Program-made: the position numbers and the translations under genes | DNA from: Sulfitobacter sp. OXR-159 | GTDB lineage: Bacteria; Pseudomonadota; Alphaproteobacteria; Rhodobacterales; Rhodobacteraceae | Reading direction: 5' to 3' | NCBI RefSeq assembly: GCF_034377145.1 | Contig: NZ_CP139709.1 | Location: forward strand, 127,539 to 191,538 | DNA length: 64,000 bases | The notes under the pieces: model-generated | Told to the model about the DNA's origin: nothing | Database searches by the model: none | Seen by the model: the letters and a program-made list of their open reading frames with translations, nothing else | Shown here: positions 24,448-32,908 of the stretch, in pieces | How positions within the stretch are numbered: the stretch's first letter is position 1 | Layout of the letters: every line of letters begins with the position of its first letter

Positions 24448-26621
24448 TTGCCTGGTCCTCTCACAGCGGCACCGCAGGTAAGGCCGATGGGCCGCGTGCC
24501 TTGAGCAATTATATGGATGCCGAAACGGTTATCAAACGCCTTTCCGATGGGCGGCGCGCACCTGTGCGGCGCCGCCCTGCGCCGGAAATCTTGTTTGGAG
24601 ATGCGACCCAATTGCGCATGGCGATCGGGTCTAGCGGCTGTGTCCACCGCTACGCCTCATGTGTCATGAGCTTTGCGGCCAGTGACATTGATGTGGATGC
24701 CTTCAATGCGGGGAACACTGACGCGCGTTTTAAGGCCGACCTCGCTCTGAAACTTTTGTTGGAGATGGCGCTTGCCGGCATCCCGCGCCAAGCACGTCCG
24801 CCGGTCTATGCGACCACCCATACGCATACAGGCGCTTTGGAAATCAATGTTGCGATCCCGCGCTGGATCATGGGGCCTGATGGCAAGCAGCGGGGCTTCA
24901 ATCCGGCCCCTCCCGAGAAAACCCATGCGAGTTGGGATGCGGTCCGTGACCTTCTGAACCACCGGTTCGATTGGGCGGAGCCAGAATGCCCTGACCGGCG
25001 CAGAGAGCTGGTCTTGCCCAATTGGATGCTGAAAGTTGCCGCCGAAACGCGTCGTGCGGGAGGGCCGCTTAAAGAAGGCCTTCGTGAACAGATCACGCAA
25101 GAGGTGTTTGAGCAAACATCGGCGGGCGTCATCACCGATCGTTCAAGCCTGCTGAATTGGCTTCAAGCGCGCCTAGAGGATACGGGTCTGATCCTGCATG
25201 GGGCAACCTCTACGTCGGTTACCATTGGGCCTGCGGATGCGGCGCCATCGGCACGCTTCAAGTTGAAGGGCGTCGTTTTTGAAGAGAGCTTCGGGCAAGG
25301 CGCGCCGACGCCTGGACAAGAGGCTATCGAGATCGCGCGCGCGGCACGGCAGCGCAGGCTTCGCACTGCGCCAGACCGGGTTCAGAGGCTTTGGAACCGG
25401 CGCGCTGCCTTTAATCGGAGCCGCTATGGGGTGAACAGATGGCCCGTCAAAACCTTTGCGGCGAGCCACTATGAGATCGTGAAGCCCGGGGATGAGCCCC
25501 TCATGATTCCAATGAAACACCATTTGAATAGCCTCACGGGAGACAGCCGCCATGACTTCGAGATTGACACCGATGGAACGCGCTTTGCTCGATATGGTGG
25601 AGCAGATGAACTTGACGGCATTGGCGCGCGACAAAGCGTTGGACGCGAAGATCGACGCTTTGACGCTGCAGCTTCAACAGCAAGAAGAGTCTGTGACGAC
25701 TTTAAACAGCTTGTTGAGACCCTTCCTGCCAAAGGGCTGATCGCGGCGATAAGTACCCGGGTCTCGCAGTTGGTGAGGATCATTCGGTCCCGCATGCTGC
25801 TGAAGCGTATTTCTGCGGCAATTCCCGACAGTCTTTTAAGAACCCTCGCACATACACAGGAAGCCTTGGAGGTTTACAATGGAACATCACCCCACGCCCT
25901 TAGACCCAATGAAGCAAATAGAATTGCAGCTGAGAGAGTTGGCGGGGCTGATCTATCCGCTGCACGCGCTTTTGGAGGGCAGCTACGACGAAACCACGGA
26001 CCGTCTGAAGAGCGTGGTCGACGCGCTGGATCAAATCGCCAATGCGTTGGAGCGCACGGTAAACATGATGAACGCGGAGCGGCGCGAGGTTCCGCTGGCA
26101 TTGGAACGCAGATTGGAGATCCTCAGCCAACAGCAGGTTCTGCAGATGCAGTTGTTGAGCGATCTGCACGCATGGTGGGGCGGCCCGCAGCCCCAAACAG
26201 CCGAGCAGGGCTCCTGAACTATCTCAGGACGGAAGTTCAAAAAAGAGAGTGCAGCGCCGAAGTGAGGCTACAGTTCTTTGAGGGCTCTTATTGCTGGCCC
26301 CCCAGGCTGGAGCTTTGCATTGCGAAGGTGGGCAATAGACCCACCCCATCAGCGACGGGGCGGCGCCCCACGTGCAGGCTGCTTTGCGTCCCTTCCTTGG
26401 TGCCGCAGATTGTGCCTGTTCTAAAGCAGGCCCTGGAAGGGGGATGGGTGAGGGGGGTCGATTTTGACGCCGAGGCGCTGAATGATATGCCTGAGGAAAT
26501 GCTGCCTTTGCTGCGTTCATTAGAGATGTCTGGACCGCAGCCCACCAGTTCCGACCTTGCAGATAACACTGAAGGCGAAGGGGACTTTGCCTCTGCGATT
26601 GACGGCGGGCCAACTGGCTGA
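24441..26621 (+). CDS. relaxase/mobilisation nuclease with two overprinted genes
   Basis: A 726-aa frame. The ATG at 24441 overlaps the MobC-like stop; a longer frame from 24390 is less likely. The N-terminal nuclease has a candidate catalytic tyrosine near residue 24 (RALSNYMDAETV) and the metal-binding His motif THTHTGALEIN (about 126-136), as in HUH relaxases that nick oriT. Conserved-looking sequence runs to about residue 365. At about 370-433 and 479-592 this frame has shadow-like composition because two other genes use the +1 frame there. It is coding-like again between them (QLVRIIRSRMLLKRISAAIP) and in the last 130 residues (VPQIVPVLKQALEGGW). The frame stays open throughout, so one long relaxase with internal overlaps is favoured over separate fragments. 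Confidence 0.75.
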   Translation: MLIAWSSHSGTAGKADGPRALSNYMDAETVIKRLSDGRRAPVRRRPAPEILFGDATQLRMAIGSSGCVHRYASCVMSFAASDIDVDAFNAGNTDARFKADLALKLLLEMALAGIPRQARPPVYATTHTHTGALEINVAIPRWIMGPDGKQRGFNPAPPEKTHASWDAVRDLLNHRFDWAEPECPDRRRELVLPNWMLKVAAETRRAGGPLKEGLREQITQEVFEQTSAGVITDRSSLLNWLQARLEDTGLILHGATSTSVTIGPADAAPSARFKLKGVVFEESFGQGAPTPGQEAIEIARAARQRRLRTAPDRVQRLWNRRAAFNRSRYGVNRWPVKTFAASHYEIVKPGDEPLMIPMKHHLNSLTGDSRHDFEIDTDGTRFARYGGADELDGIGARQSVGREDRRFDAAASTARRVCDDFKQLVETLPAKGLIAAISTRVSQLVRIIRSRMLLKRISAAIPDSLLRTLAHTQEALEVYNGTSPHALRPNEANRIAAERVGGADLSAARAFGGQLRRNHGPSEERGRRAGSNRQCVGAHGKHDERGAARGSAGIGTQIGDPQPTAGSADAVVERSARMVGRPAAPNSRAGLLNYLRTEVQKRECSAEVRLQFFEGSYCWPPRLELCIAKVGNRPTPSATGRRPTCRLLCVPSLVPQIVPVLKQALEGGWVRGVDFDAEALNDMPEEMLPLLRSLEMSGPQPTSSDLADNTEGEGDFASAIDGGPTG
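25552..25740 (+). CDS. small nested mobilisation gene (MbeB-like position), inside relaxase gene
   Basis: A 62-aa product encoded wholly within the relaxase gene in the +1 frame. The start has GGGAGA about eight bases upstream (MTSRLTPMERALLDMVEQM). The codons end mostly in G or C, which is the genome's bias and is absent from the relaxase frame over this stretch. The protein is a helical, coiled-coil-like sequence (KIDALTLQLQQQEESVTTL) with no other domain. In ColE1-type plasmids mbeB and mbeD are likewise overlapped by the mbeA relaxase gene in a different frame. Sequence homology to those is not claimed; the similarity is in architecture. Confidence 0.65.
   Translation: MTSRLTPMERALLDMVEQMNLTALARDKALDAKIDALTLQLQQQEESVTTLNSLLRPFLPKG
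25879..26217 (+). CDS. second nested mobilisation gene (MbeD-like position), inside relaxase gene
   Basis: A 112-aa product in the +1 frame relative to the relaxase, with a strong ribosome site (GGAGG six bases before the ATG). Third positions are almost uniformly G/C across the frame. The protein is helical and charged (PMKQIELQLRELAGLIYPL, DRLKSVVDALDQIANALE, LEILSQQQVLQMQLLSDL), looks like an extended coiled coil, and ends in a short Pro/Gln-rich tail. The corresponding stretch of the relaxase frame is Gly/Arg-rich shadow sequence. It probably forms part of the relaxosome or its membrane link, but I do not recognise a family. Confidence 0.7.
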   Translation: MEHHPTPLDPMKQIELQLRELAGLIYPLHALLEGSYDETTDRLKSVVDALDQIANALERTVNMMNAERREVPLALERRLEILSQQQVLQMQLLSDLHAWWGGPQPQTAEQGS

Positions 26622-26859
26622 CCGGTGCTCTGATACTGCATCTTGCAGGCGATAAAGCGGATGCTGACTTGATCGCGCGCGCATTGTCCGCCGGTCCCAT
26701 AGCGGTCTATGCTGTGGCACAGAAAAACGATCCGCGCGCCTTGAGGCAATATGAGTTGGAGGTCGATGCGCAGGGGAACTGCGGTAAATCGCAGGGCTCG
26801 CCGACGGGATTACAGTCTTTATCCAAAATTGCAGCCCGAGGTTTTAGGGGCGGTAAGCG

Positions 26860-27159
26860 CTAGCAGCTACGCTCGACCAAAAGCACATCTCTTGCCAAAG
26901 GCGCCGAACCATTGGCCTGCGCGACCACCGCCACGGCGACCCCGTCCGCCAAAACCTTATGAACCGAGCTCGACACCCGCGCTATGGTGATCCGCGGCGG
27001 GGCCTGGCCCTTGTCATAGATTACGGCGATCTGGTCGCAGTCATGCAGCGTGTCTGGAACCAGCGCAGCTTTCGGTCCGGGGGCTTCGCTGGCTTTTGCG
27101 GGTGTCAAACCGATGGCGCAATCCCATTGAAGTCCCTTGGTCCGGTCTGTTGCGATCAT
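26860..27159 (-). CDS. hypothetical protein
   Basis: A 99-aa protein with a good ribosome site (GAGGGAA about seven bases before the ATG at 27159), starting MIATDRTKGLQWDCAIGL. It has two central strands (DQIAVIYDKG, PRITIARVSSSVHKVLAD) and a hydrophobic C-terminal part (GVAVAVVAQANG), compatible with a small soluble alpha/beta fold. No signal peptide and no known motif are present. It lies after the relaxase operon on the opposite strand, with no obvious partner. Function unknown; called on ribosome site and codon composition. Confidence 0.5.
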   Translation of the reverse strand: MIATDRTKGLQWDCAIGLTPAKASEAPGPKAALVPDTLHDCDQIAVIYDKGQAPPRITIARVSSSVHKVLADGVAVAVVAQANGSAPLARDVLLVERSC

Positions 27160-27537
27160 TGTACTTCCCTCGTCGCGGCCAGGGCTGCAAAGCGGGCGAA
27201 AACCTTCTGCCCGTGGGGTGGACTCCCGCCGGACTGCGAAAGGGCGAACCCCTTAAGCAGTGCCGCGATGACGCCTTTCACTTCGAAAAGACATTTTAAG
27301 GAGAGGCTATCCTTGCTGAAGGAAGCCCGTCAAGCAGGGTAGGGGGATTGTCGCTGTCTGTGAAACGGTGTCGTAATTTTGCCGTATTTTGTGCCTTGGT
27401 GTTTCGCAATTGGCAAACGTTTGTCGGTCCAGACCGAGGCAAAGCACCTGCCTGCTATCCAGAGCGGCGGCGACGCACAGGTTGCAGCTGGCGTGGTTTT
27501 TTGCTGCCGTCTTTCTGAGGGGCTATCAGTATGGTTT
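27160..27537. other. stretch without a confident gene
   Basis: About 380 bp. Plus-strand frames crossing this region (26959-27342, 27379-27576) are shadows or lack ribosome sites and domains. It should contain the promoter for the minus-strand gene at 26860-27159. Confidence 0.35.
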
Positions 27538-27879
27538 TCATTGGGACCAAGGCGAGCATACAGGCGGTTTCTTTAGCCCGTCTGTTGTGCAAAAGCGGAC
27601 ACGCCCTGAGATTGGGTCTGCCATCCAAAGGGTTTTTTCTGCGGATGAGATTACAAATGGACCCTTTGGTGGCGCTACTTCTTTTAGGGGGTCGGCCTTT
27701 TTGGAAAGAAATTCTGCAGCCTTACCCGGCCCAAAAACTTCGTCAAATTGAGGGGCTGTGGAGGGATGGGCTAAGAGCCAATCGATGGCTTTGGGGGTGG
27801 GATCAGAATAGTTGCTGCTGCCCTCCGCCCATGTCTGAGAGGCCACGGTGGCTAAAAATATCGCAATAACCCGGATCAT
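27538..27879 (-). CDS. small exported protein of unknown function
   Basis: A 113-aa protein with a signal peptide (MIRVIAIFLATVASQTWAEG, cleavage after TWA). The mature part (about 95 aa) contains AIDWLLAHPSTAPQFDEVFG and ends in a segment with two Cys (FCTTDGLKKPPVCSPW) that could form a disulphide bond in the periplasm. No family is recognised. It lies 84 bp after the 5-formyltetrahydrofolate cyclo-ligase gene on the same strand, so it may share its transcript, although a functional link is not evident. Confidence 0.6.
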   Translation of the reverse strand: MIRVIAIFLATVASQTWAEGSSNYSDPTPKAIDWLLAHPSTAPQFDEVFGPGKAAEFLSKKADPLKEVAPPKGPFVISSAEKTLWMADPISGRVRFCTTDGLKKPPVCSPWSQ

Positions 27880-27963
27880 ATTTGCCTCGATTTTTTGTAA
27901 CAGTACCGCAAGAGCTAGGAGGGGGTTGGTGTTGAAAAGTGTCAGCTTTTGAACTGCGCTAAG

Positions 27964-28617
27964 CTATGGCCGATCAAACACTGTTCCATCAGAAAGGATG
28001 ACACTGTCCATTGGGATATCCCATGGCATCGGAAAAATTGTTGGCATGAGGCAATGGGAAAATCCGACGCCGATAACCTTTGGTCGGGGATCAAGGCGTG
28101 CCAAGGTTCGGTCGTAATATCCCCCGCCATTGCCAAGCCGGAAACAGGTTTCGTCCACGCCCAACAGGGGCGAGATCACAACGTCCGGCACCGCTTCCGC
28201 GCCGCTTGCGGGTACCGGAATGTTCCAGACACCGCGGCGCATTGCGCAGCCTGGCTGCCAGCTGCGAAAGCTCAAGGGGGCGTGTTTTTCCGTGACGACC
28301 GGCAATAGGATAGCGGCACCGGCGGTGTGCGCCTTTGCCATCCAATCGCGCAGGTCCGGCTCTGCGCGAATTGGCCAGTAGACAGCGATCCTCATGCCTT
28401 GCTGCGAAGAGATCCGTGTCTCTAGCATAGCGGTTAACTTTGCGGACGCCGCGGCATGTTCCGCTACGGATAGTTTCTGCCGTGCCTTCATCAAACGGGC
28501 GCGTTCTGCTGTCCGAAACCTTGCCACATCCCGCAGTGTTTCAGGGTCGACAGGGTGCCCGTCGACCAAAAGATGAGCCAGGCAGGGCTCGGCGCCGCCG
28601 ATGTCGTCATCTTCCAT
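27964..28617 (-). CDS. 5-formyltetrahydrofolate cyclo-ligase family protein
   Basis: A 217-aa protein of the 5-FTHF cyclo-ligase (MTHFS) family, which converts 5-formyl-THF to 5,10-methenyl-THF with ATP in one-carbon metabolism. The C-terminal signature RLGNGGGYYDRTLA with the following GVGFSHC is clear, and the N-terminal part has the basic segment FRTAERARLMKARQKLS. The extra ~30 N-terminal residues (PCLAHLLVDGHPVDPETL) resemble those in alphaproteobacterial members, so the ATG at 28617 (AAGGG upstream) is kept. A housekeeping-type gene in an accessory context; it may be a transferred or second copy. Its upstream side borders an IS110-family element. Confidence 0.88.
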   Translation of the reverse strand: MEDDDIGGAEPCLAHLLVDGHPVDPETLRDVARFRTAERARLMKARQKLSVAEHAAASAKLTAMLETRISSQQGMRIAVYWPIRAEPDLRDWMAKAHTAGAAILLPVVTEKHAPLSFRSWQPGCAMRRGVWNIPVPASGAEAVPDVVISPLLGVDETCFRLGNGGGYYDRTLARLDPRPKVIGVGFSHCLMPTIFPMPWDIPMDSVILSDGTVFDRP

Positions 28618-28794
28618 TATTCAGCCCTTCTGTAACACAGTTTGCGGCCCCCGAAGACGAAGGCACCACGCGAGGTTGTGAGACTGCGAGGCTGCCCATG
28701 GGTGAATAGATGGGGTGGTTGCCGTCCTCCCCAAACGGCATCGCAATGTGCCAAGGTCGTGGTGTTCAAAGCCACAAGAAGGAAAGGACGGCTA

Positions 28795-29823
28795 ATGATA
28801 GATACAATGATCGGAGTGGACCTGGCGAAGAATGTTTTCCATCTTCATGGGGCCAGCATGACCGGGCAGTTGAAATTTCGCAAGAAGCTGTCCCGGCCAC
28901 AGTTTCGCGCGTTTCTTTCTACGCAACCGCCTGCCGTGATCGTCATGGAGGCCTGCGGCAGTGCCAGCTACTGGGCGCGAGTGTTGTCCGGGATGGGTCA
29001 CGAGGTGAAACTGATCGCACCGCAGTATGTGAAACCATTTGTGAAACGCCAGAAGAATGATGCTGCGGATGCTGAAGCTATCGTCATCGCCGCGCAGCGG
29101 CCGGAGATGAGGTTTGTTCCGCCCAAGACCAAGAAACAACAGGCCCGTGCGATCCTGTTCCGGAACCGGGAGCGTTTGGTGAACCAGCGCACCGAGCTGG
29201 TAAACAGTCTACGATCAATCCTCTACGAGTTCGGGCACACTATCCCGCAGGGCATCGGGAATGTGAGCCGCGGGTATGAGATCCTTGAGGACCCAAATTG
29301 CGATCTTCCGGACCTAGTCCGCCAGGAATGTCGAGACCTTTTGGAACTGATCGAAGAGACCACGGTACGGATCGCGGCCAAGTTAAAGCGGATCAAAGCG
29401 TTGTCCACGGAGACGGAAACGGCCAAACGTCTTCAGACGATGCCGGGGGTTGGCCCTCTAAGCGCCCTCGCCATTGAGGCGTTTGCTCCACCACTGGAGA
29501 CATTCGCCCGGGGCCGCGACTTTGCGGCCTGGTTGGGACTCGTGCCGCGACAGCATTCATCCGGCGGCAAACCCCGTCTGGGGCGCATGTCGAAGGCAGG
29601 ACAGTCTGACATCAGGCGCCTTCTGATCATCGGCGCGATGTCACGCTTGAGCAGGTTAGGCCGCAAATCCATACCCAAAGGGTCCTGGCTGGAACGCATG
29701 CTTGCGCGCAAGCCAAAAATGCTGGTCGCGGTTGCGCTGGCCAACAAGATGGCCCGCGCCCTCTGGGCAATGCAAATGACGAAGGAGAGTTATCGGGATC
29801 CGACGCAGACTGTCGCTGCATGA
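28795..29823 (+). CDS. IS110-family transposase
   Basis: A 342-aa transposase. The ATG at 28795 has GGAAAGGA six bases upstream and begins MIDTMIGVDLAKNVFHLHG, the usual RuvC-like DEDD start of IS110 enzymes. Later landmarks are VIVMEACGSASYWAR, QKNDAADAEAIVIAA, and the C-terminal Transposase_20 part with TMPGVGPLSALAIEAF and the serine-containing KAGQSDIRRLLIIGA. The frame is intact. IS110 elements lack terminal inverted repeats, and their ends include noncoding RNA-forming sequence, so the boundaries (somewhere near 28625 and between 29824 and 30105) cannot be set by eye. Confidence 0.92.
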   Translation: MIDTMIGVDLAKNVFHLHGASMTGQLKFRKKLSRPQFRAFLSTQPPAVIVMEACGSASYWARVLSGMGHEVKLIAPQYVKPFVKRQKNDAADAEAIVIAAQRPEMRFVPPKTKKQQARAILFRNRERLVNQRTELVNSLRSILYEFGHTIPQGIGNVSRGYEILEDPNCDLPDLVRQECRDLLELIEETTVRIAAKLKRIKALSTETETAKRLQTMPGVGPLSALAIEAFAPPLETFARGRDFAAWLGLVPRQHSSGGKPRLGRMSKAGQSDIRRLLIIGAMSRLSRLGRKSIPKGSWLERMLARKPKMLVAVALANKMARALWAMQMTKESYRDPTQTVAA

Positions 29824-30105
29824 CCATACTGTAGCACAGGGCTGAGCAACGTCGGTGAAGGAGGTGTAAGAAGTCAACGACCTGAATGGGCAAAATGATC
29901 GAACAGATCTGGATCGGGAAAACCAGGATAAGGGGAAGAGCGTCAAAGCTCGTTGTTTAGGTCTGGCCTCGATCCGCAGATCACCATCCCGGCCAGCGGC
30001 TTCTGGTAACGCCGCACTCAAAGGCCTGACAGAAGCTCGCACTCGATCACCAACTCACGCAGATTGAAAAACTTCTTGCATCACGGACGGCAACCACAGA
30101 AGCCC
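29824..30105. other. noncoding tail after the IS110-family transposase
   Basis: About 280 bp without a credible gene. Part is probably the noncoding end of the IS110-family element, where this family keeps its recombination sites and, in some groups, a bridge-RNA gene. No defined boundary or duplication was seen. Confidence 0.35.
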
Positions 30106-30753
30106 TTATGAGGGGCCAATCACTTCGATCACTCTGCATTTTTGGCCGTCCATCGCTGAGATCGCGTTCCTCACGGAAATCTCAGATTTTTTTCTGTTCC
30201 AAGCTTCCGCTTTTTCGCAGTTTCGACGCGCTTTAAGCTTTGCGACATCGGCGGATTTGGCATTGGTGTCGTAGCCTAAGGCGCGGCTGCCGATCGCAAA
30301 GGCGGCATATCTGCCTGATTTTTGGCGCTTCACCTCTGGGAGGAACTCACTTTTGTAGTACTTTTCTTTGTACTTATTAAAGCCAAAGGCATTCCTTGTG
30401 CCGGGGGCCACAGTTGCCGGCAAGACGGCAGCCACCAGCGTGCAGGGCCGGCCTCTTGCGTTACCTTCACAAATTTTGACGGCGGCTTGCTCTGCGAGAT
30501 CTTGCGAGAAGAAGCCGGTCGTATATCCCCAGGCTCCGTTTTCCGTGTTCAGCGCGAAGCCACCAAAATAGTCGATATCTTTGCTGATTTTGTCGAACTG
30601 GCTTTGCTGCACCTCTGTTAGAGCAATATCTTGATACCATACGATTTGCTTGCCGGCCCCGAGGAAATTGATTTCGGGGCTCTGTGCGTGGGCGCCGGTG
30701 GCCAGCATGGTGGCCAGGCAGGAGGCGAGCGTCAAAAATCTGAACGGCTTCAT
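30106..30753 (-). CDS. exported protein of unknown function
   Basis: A 215-aa protein with a signal peptide (MKPFRFLTLASCLATMLATGAHAQ, cleavage after AHA). The mature protein has a repeated layout: two segments with the pattern of many Ala/Lys residues and paired Cys (AEQAAVKICEGNARGRPC; KARRNCEKAEAW...GQKC), similar to small periplasmic proteins in which SEL1/DUF4189-type Ala-rich helices carry disulphides. I do not assign a family. A Tyr/Lys-rich middle (NKYKEKYYKSEFLPEV) follows the first Cys pair. It lies alone between an IS110 element and the amide-uptake operon, transcribed toward the IS. Confidence 0.6.
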   Translation of the reverse strand: MKPFRFLTLASCLATMLATGAHAQSPEINFLGAGKQIVWYQDIALTEVQQSQFDKISKDIDYFGGFALNTENGAWGYTTGFFSQDLAEQAAVKICEGNARGRPCTLVAAVLPATVAPGTRNAFGFNKYKEKYYKSEFLPEVKRQKSGRYAAFAIGSRALGYDTNAKSADVAKLKARRNCEKAEAWNRKKSEISVRNAISAMDGQKCRVIEVIGPS

Positions 30754-31232
30754 AAATCTTAATGTCTTTCTTTAATGGTATATGACGTCTTGAGTGGCAT
30801 CTCGTCGCTGGGGGTTCAACTATAAAGGGAGGCGCTCAGGCGTGACCCTGCAGTGCGCAAGGGGTTTGGTGATGTTTGTCGAAGTCCCTGCTGTTTACCA
30901 CGACCCGCTGACATTCGTTTTAAGGCTGTTTTGCTTAGGGCGACTGAGAGATGCCTTGCGCGGCTTGCAAGATTTGGAAGCGGGCAATCTGCAAGGGGGA
31001 TTGGCTCTCTAGGCGTCTTGTCAAAGGCAAAGCCCATCCTTTGAGCCTATAGGGTAACAATTGACCCAAAACGGGCATGGGGGTGGAACTTAGTTTCAAA
31101 ATTCCATTTTTTTCTCGACATATCGCACCCTTCAAGATAGCAAGTCGACAAAGCGGATACATCCGCATGGCATTCGGGCCTCATGTCGCACTTCTCAGTG
31201 CGCGTGGGGCTTTTTTTGTTTTTGGGGTAAAA
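30754..31232. other. stretch between divergent genes; promoter region of the amide operon
   Basis: About 480 bp with no credible gene. It must contain the promoters for the exported protein (minus) and for the amiC-like operon (plus). A plus-strand frame begins upstream in phase with amiC (from 31077), but its extra N-terminus is low-quality and not supported by a ribosome site. Confidence 0.4.
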
Positions 31233-32309
31233 GTGAAGCGAAGCGTTGATCTTGGCGTGCTCTATTCAAGTTCGGGCACCTATGCGGCTATATCGCAGGC
31301 GGTTCTGCGCGGGACGCTCGCTGGGGTTGAGGAGATCAACGCCGATCCCTCCAATCCCATCCGTTTCCAGCCTATTGTTCGAGACCCCAAGGGGCAGTTG
31401 GAGCGCTATGCACCGCTTTGTGCTGAGATTCTGGAAAGTTCAAAAGCGCGTCACGTTTTTGGCTGTGTGACCTCATCTTCGCGCAAAGAGGTAATCCCCA
31501 CGCTAGACCGGACCAATGCGATGCTTTGGTACAACCTTCCCTTCGAGGGGTTCGAAACGTCAAACAGGGTGATCTACAATCATGCCTGCGCGAACCAGCA
31601 TCTGTTGCCTTTGCTAAGCTGGTGTTTCGGCAACTTCGACACCATGCCGTATCTGATCGGCTCGAACTATATCTGGGGCTGGGAAACCTGCCGTGTGGCG
31701 CGGATGAGGGTTGAAGACGCCGGCGGGCAGGTTCTGGGCGAACGCTATCTGCCCTTGGGCGAGGAAGACGTCGCGACGTTGATCGCTGAGATCGAAAGCC
31801 TGCGGCCCCGGTTCATCCTGAACTCATTGGTGGGTGCCAGCTCCTATGCTTTTCTGCGCGCCTATGCCGACCTAGGTCGGCGCGATCCGCATTTTTGTGC
31901 AGAGCAATGCCCGGTGGTGTCGTGCAACCTGACAGAGGCAGAGCTCCCGCTCTTGGGGGATGCGGCTGAAGGGCTGGTGTCAGTGGGGCCGCACTTTTGT
32001 GCCTCTCAAAGCGAGGGGGGACGGGATTCCTCATTTGAGAATATCTCGCGCCAATCTGTGCATACCTTGGCGGCGATGCTCGTGGCCCAAGGCGAACAAC
32101 CCTTTGAAAGTTTTATCGCCGAACAGGGCGATCTTTTTGGAATAGATCCCGCAACCCATCACAGCACGCTTGAGGTTGATGTGGCACAGGTGCGTGATGG
32201 GGTTTTCAAAGTGTTGCACCATTGGTCGGACGTGGCGCCTGATCCCTATCTGACCCGGCCCGCGCGCCACCCGCGTATTGACCGCCCCCGCCTGAGCGTC
32301 GTGTCCTGA
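31233..32309 (+). CDS. AmiC-like amide-sensing protein (periplasmic-binding fold, cytoplasmic)
   Basis: A 358-aa protein of the type I periplasmic-binding fold. The GTG at 31233 (GGGGT upstream) starts VKRSVDLGVLYSSSGTYAAI, the expected first strand and ligand loop, with no signal peptide. In Pseudomonas AmiC is a cytoplasmic negative regulator that holds AmiR until an amide binds. Here the next gene, overlapping by one base, is an AmiR-like ANTAR protein, which strongly supports the regulatory role over transport. Conserved-looking features are FGCVTSSSRKEVIPTLD, LWYNLPFEGFETS and YLIGSNYIWGWETCR, the last typical of the AmiC/FmdD/urea-binding branch. Confidence 0.83.
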   Translation: MKRSVDLGVLYSSSGTYAAISQAVLRGTLAGVEEINADPSNPIRFQPIVRDPKGQLERYAPLCAEILESSKARHVFGCVTSSSRKEVIPTLDRTNAMLWYNLPFEGFETSNRVIYNHACANQHLLPLLSWCFGNFDTMPYLIGSNYIWGWETCRVARMRVEDAGGQVLGERYLPLGEEDVATLIAEIESLRPRFILNSLVGASSYAFLRAYADLGRRDPHFCAEQCPVVSCNLTEAELPLLGDAAEGLVSVGPHFCASQSEGGRDSSFENISRQSVHTLAAMLVAQGEQPFESFIAEQGDLFGIDPATHHSTLEVDVAQVRDGVFKVLHHWSDVAPDPYLTRPARHPRIDRPRLSVVS

Positions 32310-32908
32310 TGGCGGGTCTTCTTGGTATCCCCAATCTCGATCAGGCCTGCGCCTTAGTCGTGCATCCCGTGCCCGATCATGCTGCGGCCCTATTGCGCCA
32401 ACTCAAGGCGATCGGTCTGAGGGTTATCCATGCCTGGCCAGACCTTCCAGCTTGGGCCATTACGGCGGATTTTGTCTTTTACGATACAGACATGGGCTAT
32501 GACGCGCAGTTTCCTTGGGAGCCGGGCCAAGCCCCGATGCCAATGATCGCCCTCGTCGGGTCCGAAGCGCCCGGGCGGATTGAATGGGCCGCGCGCATGG
32601 GCGCAGATGCATTGCTGCTCAAACCGGTGGGATCAAGTGGTGCCTTCTCAGCGCTGCTGATGGCGCATCATTCGTTTGAACTGCGCCAAAGCCTGAACGC
32701 TGAGATCAAGCAACTGCGCCATCGCGTATCCGCGCGTCAAACCGTGGTGCAGGCCGTGGCATTGCTGTCGGCGCATGGCAAATCCCAAGACGCCGCTTAT
32801 GACCAGCTGCGCCAAATGGCGATGGCTTGGCGCATCAATGTTGAGGATGCCGCGCTGCGCATTGTCGAAAATGCTAAAGACGAAGGAAATTTGCGTGACT
32901 GCAATTGA
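32309..32908 (+). CDS. AmiR-like ANTAR antitermination regulator
   Basis: A 199-aa protein with a pseudo-receiver domain (about residues 1-125; VVHPVPDHAAALLRQLKAIG, YDTDMGYD where the phosphoacceptor is not conserved, and the Lys in LLLKPVGSSGAF). A coiled-coil helix follows (QSLNAEIKQLRHRV), then a C-terminal ANTAR domain (about 140-195; SARQTVVQAVALLSAHGKSQ, AYDQLRQMAMAWRINVEDAA). ANTAR domains bind paired hexaloops in leader RNA and prevent termination. Start ATG overlaps the amiC stop, and the permease gene start lies inside its 3' end. Expected target: a terminator in the leader of this operon; I did not identify a convincing paired hairpin. Confidence 0.85.
   Translation: MAGLLGIPNLDQACALVVHPVPDHAAALLRQLKAIGLRVIHAWPDLPAWAITADFVFYDTDMGYDAQFPWEPGQAPMPMIALVGSEAPGRIEWAARMGADALLLKPVGSSGAFSALLMAHHSFELRQSLNAEIKQLRHRVSARQTVVQAVALLSAHGKSQDAAYDQLRQMAMAWRINVEDAALRIVENAKDEGNLRDCN

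Noticed and set aside
26959..27342. 127-codon plus-strand frame
   Set aside because: Antisense to a minus-strand gene with a good ribosome site; Cys/Arg scattered, no domain.
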